Part shown: piece by piece, positions 1 through 4,863 of the stretch
How positions within the stretch are numbered: position 1 is the first letter of the stretch
Layout: each line of letters opens with the position of its first letter
Source of the DNA: Candidatus Aenigmatarchaeota archaeon
GTDB lineage: Archaea; Aenigmatarchaeota; Aenigmatarchaeia; CG10238-14; SpSt-28
Assembly (NCBI GenBank): GCA_021161995.1
Contig: JAGGZO010000017.1
Span: 1 to 6,308, forward strand
Direction: 5' to 3'
Length of the DNA: 6,308 nt
Position numbers and translations under genes: made by a program
The notes under the pieces: generated by a model
What the model saw: the letters and a program-made list of their open reading frames with translations, nothing else
What the model was told of the DNA's origin: nothing
Databases searched by the model: none

Positions 1-831
1 CATTGCTAGCAGCATTACTAACTTATAAGTCCATGTATCTGGTATCAATGAGTTTATCGAAAAAACGATGAAACCAGGGTATGTGAACAACAAAGCTGGT
101 ACAAATATTTGTGGTTTTTTCAACGATTTTTTCAGTATACCCTTCCACCATTCCTTGAACCACAGCGAAGCTCCGATAACCCACCTTTTTCTTTGCGTGA
201 ACCATTTTTTCCATGATGTGTGTGCATGAACCCTGACAAATGCCTTTGTTGTATATTTAAACTTGTATCCTTTAACGAATGCTCTTACTGCTATATCTAG
301 ATCTTCACTAACAACCTTCCTAAACATCCCAATATCTTTGATTACCTTCTTTTTCATCGCAAACGCAGCTCCGTTTACCGCTGGACATTCTTTAGTATAT
401 TTACCAACTAGCCAAGCGCCAATATTAAAACCGATGTACTCATAGTAAGTTAGTTTTGAAAGAAGATTTTTTCTAACTACTTCCTTTTTAATTTCCATCA
501 CATCGGCATCTTTCATTTCATCTATAACATTTTTCAGAAAGTTTTTGCTTCCGATTTCTATGTCATCATCTAAAAACAGAAGTATATCGCCTTTGGCTAT
601 TTTTATAGCTTGGTTTGCAGCCAAAGCCTTGCCTTTTCTTTTTTTATTCAAGATAAACTTTACCTTTCTTCTGTATTTTTTTACTATTTTCATCGATTCT
701 TTTGTTGGCTCATCTATAACAACGATGATTTCTTTATTTATTTTTTCTTTCAGTAATTTTCCAATGACTTTATCCAGCGTACCAGGACCTTTAAACACAG
801 GTATTATGACACTAATCTTGGGTTTTGGCAT
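1..831 (-). CDS. Family 2 glycosyltransferase, membrane-linked, partial (C-terminus off left edge)
   Basis: The first 277 residues of a GT-A fold glycosyltransferase that transfers sugar from a nucleotide-sugar donor, probably to a surface polysaccharide or glycolipid at the inner face of the membrane. The N-terminus has the family's opening strand (ISVIIPVF, residues 6-13). The catalytic signatures follow in order: Asp40, the metal-binding DDD at 88-90 after a hydrophobic strand, the Glu-Asp pair at 176-177 (catalytic base region), and QRKRW at 213-217. The QxxRW motif is typical of processive or cellulose synthase/hyaluronan synthase-like members. A hydrophobic segment begins near residue 242 and is probably the first of several C-terminal membrane helices, cut by the window edge. 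There is no N-terminal signal or membrane helix. The ATG at 831 is preceded by a well-placed TATA-like box and no Shine-Dalgarno site, so a leaderless transcript is likely. Family assignment is firm; substrate and product are unknown. Confidence 0.88.
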   Translation of the reverse strand, partial: MPKPKISVIIPVFKGPGTLDKVIGKLLKEKINKEIIVVIDEPTKESMKIVKKYRRKVKFILNKKRKGKALAANQAIKIAKGDILLFLDDDIEIGSKNFLKNVIDEMKDADVMEIKKEVVRKNLLSKLTYYEYIGFNIGAWLVGKYTKECPAVNGAAFAMKKKVIKDIGMFRKVVSEDLDIAVRAFVKGYKFKYTTKAFVRVHAHTSWKKWFTQRKRWVIGASLWFKEWWKGILKKSLKKPQIFVPALLFTYPGFIVFSINSLIPDTWTYKLVMLLAM

Positions 832-851
832 AGAATGAAATATCAGAACAA

Positions 852-859
852 AATTTAAA
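852..859 (-). promoter_or_regulatory. TATA-like box of the glycosyltransferase gene
   Basis: On the minus strand this reads TTTAAATT and lies at -21 to -28 relative to the A of the ATG at 831, the spacing expected for an archaeal TATA box driving a leaderless mRNA. The block is nearly palindromic, so it could also be read toward feoA. On the plus strand, however, it sits only 13-20 nt before the feoA start, which is too close for a leaderless feoA transcript. Confidence 0.55.
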
Positions 860-873
860 TTGAATTCTAGCTG

Positions 874-1104
874 GTGAAACAATATTTACAAATAAACGGA
901 CAACAATATAGTGTGAAGCTTTCTAGAACTAAACCCGGTGTTTATAAAGTTAAGAGGGTTTCATCAAAAAGGCTAATGGAATTGGGGTTTGTTAAGGGTA
1001 GAGCTATAGAAGTTATACTGAACAAAGGTTACTTAGTTGTTGAAATACATAATGCTAGGTTTGTTATAAGTAAAGATATAGCAGAAGGTGTTGAAGTTGA
1101 TTAG
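874..1104 (+). CDS. feoA: FeoA, ferrous iron transport accessory protein
   Basis: A 76-residue cytoplasmic protein of the FeoA family, a small SH3-like beta-barrel that assists the FeoB ferrous iron transporter. The diagnostic part is the C-terminal two thirds: a Arg-Leu-x-Glu-Leu-Gly-Phe-x-x-Gly block (about residues 33-42), a beta hairpin (IEVILNKGYLVVEIHNARFVI) and the closing 'ISKDIAEGVEV' strand, which matches the usual FeoA ending around the 'lA..I.V' motif. The length is normal for the family. The start is GTG at 874: an in-frame stop at 868-870 limits any extension, and there is no later good start before the conserved domain. No Shine-Dalgarno site is visible, and the nearest TATA-like block is oddly close. 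The 3' end overlaps feoB, so the two are almost certainly co-transcribed. Confidence 0.9.
   Translation: MKQYLQINGQQYSVKLSRTKPGVYKVKRVSSKRLMELGFVKGRAIEVILNKGYLVVEIHNARFVISKDIAEGVEVD
1086..1090 (+). promoter_or_regulatory. Candidate Shine-Dalgarno site for feoB (AGGTG)
   Basis: AGGTG inside the end of feoA is complementary to the archaeal 16S rRNA 3' end. It lies six bases before a TTG at 1097, which makes that TTG a credible feoB start (protein beginning at Ile-Arg-Val-Ala-Leu after the initiator). The upstream GTG at 1088 overlaps this motif and could not use it. This is the only start in the window with a visible ribosome binding site, as expected for an internal operon gene among leaderless ones. 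Confidence 0.45.
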
Positions 1105-2710
1105 GGTAGCTCTTGTTGGTTTTCCCAACGTTGGAAAAAGCACTTTGTTTAATGCTATTACTGGTTTTAATCAACATGTTGGTAATTGGCCAGGTAAAAC
1201 TGTTGATATAGCATGGGGTGATGTAGAGTATAAGGGTTTTAGGTTTAGAGTTGTTGACCTACCAGGCACTTATTCTATTCATGGTGAAACAGAAGAAGAA
1301 AAAATCGTTGAAGAATATTTGAGTACAAACCCAGACATTGTTGGTGTTGTTGCTGACGCATCTAAGCTTAAACAAAGCTTATATCCTCTTGTCCAGATAA
1401 TGGAGCAAGGTCATAAAGTATTCTTAGTAGTAAACATGTTAGATGAAGCAAAATCGTTAGGATATAAGATAGATATCAAAAGACTATCTAAGATTCTTGG
1501 TATACCTGTTGTTGGTGTTGTTGCTACTTCTGGTAATGTTAAACCGGTTTTAGATGCAATGATATCAGCACTTTCATCAAAACCAAAAAAATTAAGATTT
1601 AGGGCTAAGGGGAAAAAGAAGATAGAAGAGATTTACGAGTTTATCGATAGAATTGCTTACGAGTGTGTTAAGGGTGGTAGGAAAAGAGATAGGGTGCTTG
1701 ATAAAAACTTGTTCAAATGGTATGTTGATCTCTCACTCTTCTTATTAACTTTTGTTGCCTTGTTTGTTCCAACATTCTTTTTTGCCAAGTATGCTGGCAA
1801 TTTGGTTTCATCAGTTATTTTTCTATTAGGGGAAAATTTCATAACAGAAATATTAGATGCTATATTTTCATTCTTCCCACTTGTTTTTACGTTTTTCTTC
1901 ATGTTTGCTCTGCTAGAAGATTCTGGTTTACTGGCTAGGATAGCTGCTAGTATAGATAGATACATGCCTATCCCTGGTAAAGCGTTTTTCCCGTTTTTAA
2001 TGAGTTTTGGATGCAATGTAATAGGCATACCAGCAACGAGAATAATAAAAGAAAGAAAATACAAGAGAGCTGTCGCTCTGGCAATACCTTTCATTCCATG
2101 CTCGGCTAGAATAGCAGTGATGTTCTATTTACTCAGTTTCTTCAGTTTTGATGTTGCAATAAAAACTCTTGTTTTTATACTGGTTTCTTTGGTTGTTGTG
2201 GTTTTAATGACAGTAAAAATATTTTCCAGAAAGAAAAAAGAATCGTTGATAATCGAGCTACCTCCATTAAGAAAACCTTCTATCAAAAATTCAGTGAAAA
2301 TAAGTTGGCTGAGAACCAAGGTTTTTATACTAAGAATTTCTTTGTGGATAACTATTGGATATTTCTTGGCTTATCTTATCATGAATATTACTCCAGAAAA
2401 AACTCCAAACATGTTTTGGTACCTTGGGTTTAGTGTTAAGGAAACGCTATCTTTAATCTTTGGATTCTTTGCAAAAGAGCTAACCCTTGGTGGTTTGACA
2501 TCCGTTTATGGTACAACTAACATATTACAAGCCATCGGCCTAGTTAATGCAGTTAAGTTTCTGGTATTCTATTCTTTCTATACACCTTGCTTAGCAACAT
2601 TAGCGGCAATAAAATCTGAATGTGGATTAAAAACAGCTGTGCTATCATTCCTATGGAGCTTGTTTGTTGCAAGTGCTCTTTCTATTATAGCAATACATTT
2701 GATTGTTTAG
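1088..2710 (+). CDS. feoB: FeoB, ferrous iron transporter with GTPase domain (compact form)
   Basis: A polytopic membrane protein that imports Fe2+ and carries a cytoplasmic G domain. With numbering from GTG 1088, the G motifs are G1 GFPNVGKST (11-19), G2 Thr38, G3 DLPG (57-60), G4 NMLD (116-119) and G5 ATSG (146-149). A short helical linker follows, then about eight membrane helices from residue 214 to the end. Gate signatures are present: SFGCNV with Cys309, PFIPCSAR with Cys338, the ELPP block at 390-393 before the middle cytoplasmic segment, AKEL at 462-465, and YTPCLATLAAI with Cys501. At 540 residues it is shorter than the usual 600-780; the shortening is in the GDI linker and loops, not in the core. 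The start is uncertain between GTG 1088 (17-nt overlap with feoA) and TTG 1097, which has a Shine-Dalgarno-like AGGTG. No FeoC or iron regulator gene is present here. Confidence 0.95.
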   Translation: MLKLIRVALVGFPNVGKSTLFNAITGFNQHVGNWPGKTVDIAWGDVEYKGFRFRVVDLPGTYSIHGETEEEKIVEEYLSTNPDIVGVVADASKLKQSLYPLVQIMEQGHKVFLVVNMLDEAKSLGYKIDIKRLSKILGIPVVGVVATSGNVKPVLDAMISALSSKPKKLRFRAKGKKKIEEIYEFIDRIAYECVKGGRKRDRVLDKNLFKWYVDLSLFLLTFVALFVPTFFFAKYAGNLVSSVIFLLGENFITEILDAIFSFFPLVFTFFFMFALLEDSGLLARIAASIDRYMPIPGKAFFPFLMSFGCNVIGIPATRIIKERKYKRAVALAIPFIPCSARIAVMFYLLSFFSFDVAIKTLVFILVSLVVVVLMTVKIFSRKKKESLIIELPPLRKPSIKNSVKISWLRTKVFILRISLWITIGYFLAYLIMNITPEKTPNMFWYLGFSVKETLSLIFGFFAKELTLGGLTSVYGTTNILQAIGLVNAVKFLVFYSFYTPCLATLAAIKSECGLKTAVLSFLWSLFVASALSIIAIHLIV

Positions 2711-2716
2711 AATGAA

Positions 2717-2804
2717 TGGACCGGCCGGGATTCGAACCCGGAGCCTCCGCCTTTCCCTCGCTCTTATGCGAGGGCGGCGCTCTACCAGGCTGAGCTACCG
2801 GCCC
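2717..2804 (-). tRNA. tRNA-Ala, anticodon CGC, with a 14-nt intron
   Basis: The minus strand folds into a full cloverleaf: a 7-bp acceptor stem (GGGCCGG with CCGGTCC), TA at 8-9, D stem GCTC/GAGC, anticodon stem CCGCC/GGCGG, a five-base variable loop and T arm CCGGG-TTCGAAT-CCCGG, with discriminator A at 2717. The region between the anticodon stem strands is 21 nt rather than 7, so 14 nt must be an intron. Removing it leaves loop CTCGCAA with U33 and anticodon CGC (2768-2770). A G3:U70 wobble pair, the classic alanine identity element, and A73 agree with Ala. CCA is not encoded. 19 of 21 stem pairs are G-C. Its 3' end is only 6 bp from the convergent feoB stop. The alternative spliced anticodon CGA (Ser) is excluded by the short variable loop. 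Confidence 0.92.
2753..2766 (-). other. tRNA intron (14 nt) in the anticodon loop of tRNA-Ala
   Basis: The likely intron reads TAAGAGCGAGGGAA on the minus strand, after position 37 of the tRNA. A cut one base earlier gives the same mature product. GCGAG in the intron can pair with CTCGC of the exon loop, forming a 5-bp helix closed by a six-base loop, with five unpaired bases (GGAAA) on the 3' side before the anticodon stem. This is not a textbook bulge-helix-bulge and looks like a relaxed bulge-helix-loop substrate for the archaeal splicing endonuclease. Confidence 0.75.
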
Positions 2805-2830
2805 TTCAAAATAAAATATCAAAACAAACG

Positions 2831-2838
2831 AAATTAAG
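2831..2838 (-). promoter_or_regulatory. Possible TATA box of the tRNA-Ala gene
   Basis: The minus strand reads CTTAATTT, 27-34 nt upstream of the first tRNA base, allowing a transcript that begins a few bases before the mature 5' end. The sequence between it and the tRNA is T-rich and could equally act as a terminator for the decarboxylase gene, so co-transcription versus an independent promoter is unresolved. Confidence 0.3.
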
Positions 2839-2842
2839 TGTT

Positions 2843-3307
2843 TCACCACCCTTCTACTCTGTAAACTGCGCAAACTAAGGCACATACTGGTTTATCTTTA
2901 CAAACAGTTCCCGTGATTTTGTATCGTATTTCTCCGAATTCGTCTTCTCTGTATTTTACCATGTCTGTTAGAGACTTAACTATCTTCTCTTTTACCTCTT
3001 CTTCAGTTTCACCTTCATGTTCAACGAATAACCCTTTGCCATCTTTTGCTTGGACCCAACCCAAACCAGCGAAGCAACCTTTACCTATTCTGTCTTCTTC
3101 CCTATGCGCTATGACAACGTATAACTTATGGCCATACTCCTCTTTTTTGCTGGTAAACTTTCCTTCAACTATCTCAGCGTTTTTCGGTACCACTGAGCTT
3201 AATGGTATCAGATTGTAGTTCGCTATTCCTGCATCGTTCAAAGCTTTATCGAATGCTGATAGTTTTGTGTTGCCTTCTCCTATACCGCTAGTCAGTATGA
3301 TTTTCAT
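2843..3307 (-). CDS. pdaD: Pyruvoyl-dependent arginine decarboxylase (PvlArgDC)
   Basis: Converts arginine to agmatine, used for polyamines and, in archaea, for the agmatidine at the wobble base of tRNA-Ile decoding AUA. The 154-residue product has the family's opening LTSGIGEG, the helix KLSAFDKALNDAGI, and then NLIPLSSVVP, where the Ser-Ser pair (residues 37-38) is the self-cleavage site. The second Ser becomes the pyruvoyl group at the head of the larger chain. Glu96 in LFVEHEG is the probable equivalent of the catalytic acid (Glu109 in the Methanocaldococcus enzyme); that alignment is from memory. The length is normal for the family. I chose ATG 3307 because a TATA-like box lies exactly 24-31 nt upstream and homologues start just before this strand. 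ATG 3313 would add two residues (Met-Phe) and fits the promoter less well. The gene is divergent from the small gene at 3446. Confidence 0.9.
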   Translation of the reverse strand: MKIILTSGIGEGNTKLSAFDKALNDAGIANYNLIPLSSVVPKNAEIVEGKFTSKKEEYGHKLYVVIAHREEDRIGKGCFAGLGWVQAKDGKGLFVEHEGETEEEVKEKIVKSLTDMVKYREDEFGEIRYKITGTVCKDKPVCALVCAVYRVEGW

Positions 3308-3330
3308 AAACATTTAAACAGCGCTTAATA

Positions 3331-3338
3331 AACTTAAA
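3331..3338 (-). promoter_or_regulatory. TATA-like box of the arginine decarboxylase gene
   Basis: TTTAAGTT on the minus strand sits at -24 to -31 from the ATG at 3307, with no Shine-Dalgarno site between. The spacing supports a leaderless mRNA beginning at that ATG rather than at the ATG six bases upstream. Confidence 0.5.
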
Positions 3339-3415
3339 AGAAAAAGAGTGTTGATAATCAAGTTCGTTTTTTTCATATGGATATTAATCTATATACATTA
3401 ATGGACATAGAATTC

Positions 3416-3423
3416 TTTATAAA
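3416..3423 (+). promoter_or_regulatory. TATA box (TTTATAAA) of the small gene beside nurA
   Basis: A perfect archaeal-type TTTATAAA lies at -23 to -30 from the ATG at 3446. It falls inside the longer open frame that begins at 3377, so it argues that translation really begins at 3446. Confidence 0.6.
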
Positions 3424-3445
3424 CTCATGTATACATAATTACTAT

Positions 3446-3688
3446 ATGATAGTAAAAATAATCAAAGAGATGTTATACAAAAAAGATGAGATTGTTTCTA
3501 GATTGGAGTATGTCGAAAACTTAAAGAACACTATGTTGGCTGAAGACAAGGAAGAGAGGTTTAATGAGGTTATAAAAGAGTTTGGTTATTTGAGAAGTAA
3601 TCTTAACGAATATCCGCAAAAAGAAACAACCGCTGATTACATCTCCAGATTAAGTGATTGGTATACTGAAACTATGAGGAAACTTTAA
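3446..3688 (+). CDS. Small helical protein of unknown function upstream of nurA
   Basis: I do not recognise this 80-residue protein. It is charged and lacks membrane segments, a signal peptide, and metal-binding Cys or His clusters. It reads as mostly alpha-helical: a first helix or helix pair around residues 1-30 (VKIIKEMLYKKDEIVSRLEYVENLKN without obvious breaks), an acidic-basic second helix about 32-50 (AEDKEERFNEVIKEFGYLRSN), a short polar link with Pro at about 56, and a last helix rich in aromatic residues (ADYISRLSDWYTETMRKL). The frame stays open up to ATG 3377, which would add 23 residues, but ATG 3446 has a TTTATAAA box at leaderless spacing, while 3377 and 3401 have none. The stop is 36 bp before the nurA ATG, through a T-rich stretch. 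Position suggests, but does not show, a link to nurA-herA. Confidence 0.65.
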   Translation: MIVKIIKEMLYKKDEIVSRLEYVENLKNTMLAEDKEERFNEVIKEFGYLRSNLNEYPQKETTADYISRLSDWYTETMRKL

Positions 3689-3695
3689 AACTAAT

Positions 3696-3703
3696 CTTTT
3701 AAC
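3696..3703 (+). promoter_or_regulatory. Possible TATA box of nurA
   Basis: CTTTTAAC lies at -22 to -29 from the nurA ATG at 3725, weaker than the other TATA-like boxes here but at the same spacing. The T-rich tract after it (3707-3724) could also end transcription of the small upstream gene. Confidence 0.35.
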
Positions 3704-3724
3704 TTCTTGTTCTTATTATTTTTC

Positions 3725-4759
3725 ATGCTTCATGATTTGATCCATGCTACTCTAAAGAAAAAGCCTGAGATAGAATCTAAACTTATAGACGTAGAAAAAG
3801 AAATAGATGGTAGCTTTATCTCCTCTAAATGGATTAAAACCAATTTTAGAGAGAATAGAGTTAGTATTGTAGCTGAGGATGGTAGTTATAATGCAAAAAA
3901 ATACAGAACGTTTGTTTTGTATGCAATTTCTTCTACAGCAATAATACTGAAAAACAGAATAACTTCTCGTAAATTCATCGATGTAGATGTCATAGAACCT
4001 ACGTACTATTTTGAAGAGAAACTTAAGCTAAGAATGACGTTAGCTGAATTAGAAATGCTTTACAAAACGCTGAATGAATTTAACCCAGAACTAGCTCTTA
4101 TCGATGGTTCGTTAATAGGAGAGATAATAAGGCCTCTTTACACTGAAGAAGAGCTGGACAAACTTAGAAAAGAAGGCGTTAAACATAATTTTCTACCAGA
4201 CATAGAGAACTCTTTGGGTAAAGAAATACTTTTCATGAAGAAAAAAGAAAATGAATTAGAAAAATCTGTTTTAGACTTTGCAGAATACATAGAATATCTT
4301 GATGCTTTGTACCATTTGCTAAAGGATTATGGTTCTAGACTAGTTGCAATATCAAAAACCTCTTCTAGTAGCTCTATGTTTGAGATGCGTTTTTCTGACA
4401 TAATGCTGTTTGAACGTTTTGCTAGCGGAGAAGGCCATTCTTTACCCTATCATTTCAAAGCGAAAGAAAAAATAAAAAGAGGAATACCTTTGCATGAGCA
4501 TTTTTTCAAGGAACTAGATTTTACAATTTTCTATTTGAGATTGGGTGAAAACACAAACGTTCTAAAAATAGAAGTTCCAAGACATATAAAGGAAGATGAG
4601 ATCGTTTCTATCGCTGAAAAACTTAAAGCCATTAGTGTTGATGGATATCCATACCTGTTAAAGAAAGCTCACGAAGAGACTGTGATTAAGAATAGATATA
4701 TCGAAAAAATAGCTCAGATTTTAGGTATAGTGGATAGAACGGGAAGAGAAATGCTATAA
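3725..4759 (+). CDS. nurA: NurA 5'-3' nuclease, DNA end resection
   Basis: NurA is a dimeric Mn2+-dependent nuclease with an RNase H-like core that docks on the HerA hexamer. Together they resect DNA ends for homologous recombination. The 344-residue product shows the family's catalytic acidic motifs: Asp52 in VAEDGSYN opening the first strand, and Asp127 in LALIDGSL. Next come a charged helical segment (about 137-200), the strand RLVAISKTSSSSSMF, and the conserved C-terminal block VDGYPYLLKKAHEETVI, in which the His is a family hallmark. Length is typical. I start at ATG 3725 because the alternative TTG at 3707 adds only Phe/Leu residues encoded by a T-tract and lacks any promoter or ribosome site at suitable distance. 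herA follows 104 bp downstream on the same strand with its own TATA-like box, so the two may be separately transcribed. Confidence 0.9.
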   Translation: MLHDLIHATLKKKPEIESKLIDVEKEIDGSFISSKWIKTNFRENRVSIVAEDGSYNAKKYRTFVLYAISSTAIILKNRITSRKFIDVDVIEPTYYFEEKLKLRMTLAELEMLYKTLNEFNPELALIDGSLIGEIIRPLYTEEELDKLRKEGVKHNFLPDIENSLGKEILFMKKKENELEKSVLDFAEYIEYLDALYHLLKDYGSRLVAISKTSSSSSMFEMRFSDIMLFERFASGEGHSLPYHFKAKEKIKRGIPLHEHFFKELDFTIFYLRLGENTNVLKIEVPRHIKEDEIVSIAEKLKAISVDGYPYLLKKAHEETVIKNRYIEKIAQILGIVDRTGREML

Positions 4760-4768
4760 TCATTAATG

Positions 4769-4778
4769 TTTAAATATA
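4769..4778 (+). promoter_or_regulatory. Second possible TATA element between nurA and herA
   Basis: TTTAAATAT-type sequence just after the nurA stop would place a transcript start near 4800, giving herA a leader of about 60 nt. It lies directly before the inverted repeat at 4779-4796. No C/D-box or other small RNA signature was convincing. Function is uncertain. Confidence 0.3.
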
Positions 4779-4796
4779 TGGTAACAAAAATTACCA
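4779..4796. repeat. Perfect inverted repeat, 6-bp arms (TGGTAA / TTACCA)
   Basis: TGGTAA and TTACCA are separated by six bases (CAAAAA). As DNA it resembles an operator for a dimeric regulator placed between a TATA element and the expected start site. As RNA it would be a weak hairpin in the nurA 3' end or herA leader. There is no T-run after it, so a hairpin-type terminator is unlikely. Confidence 0.45.
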
Positions 4797-4834
4797 CTTG
4801 GTATCGAAAATTTCCATGATGTAAAGTCAATTTC

Positions 4835-4842
4835 TTTAAATT
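4835..4842 (+). promoter_or_regulatory. TATA-like box of herA
   Basis: TTTAAATT lies at -22 to -29 from the herA ATG at 4864. No Shine-Dalgarno motif precedes that ATG, so a leaderless mRNA is the simplest reading. Confidence 0.55.
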
Positions 4843-4863
4843 TTTGAGTTCAACCTAAAATCT

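Noticed and set aside
545..838. 97-residue plus-strand open frame
   Set aside because: Antisense to the glycosyltransferase, over the strand and DDD motif region; the plus-strand frame at 263-445 is rejected for the same reason.
1657..2094. 145-residue minus-strand open frame
   Set aside because: Fully antisense to the membrane domain of feoB, whose conserved gate motifs explain the DNA; no promoter or recognisable domain.
2753..2770. Spliced anticodon CGA (tRNA-Ser)
   Set aside because: A different cut could give CGA, but the variable loop is five bases, not a long arm, and the G3:U70 pair marks alanine.
2685..2885. 66-residue minus-strand open frame covering the tRNA
   Set aside because: It reads through the tRNA-Ala cloverleaf and overlaps both feoB and the decarboxylase; the translated 'GPVAQPGRAP...GSNPGRS' is the familiar spurious peptide from a tRNA.
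2913..3218. 101-residue plus-strand open frame
   Set aside because: Antisense shadow of the arginine decarboxylase; rich in Ser/Phe/Pro as expected for a shadow of a charged protein.
3707..3724. TTG start extending NurA by six residues
   Set aside because: The extension is encoded by a T-tract, has no ribosome site, and ATG 3725 fits a leaderless start.
4815..4840. C/D-box small RNA between nurA and herA
   Set aside because: ATGATG resembles a C box but the last base is wrong and no CTGA D box lies at a suitable distance.
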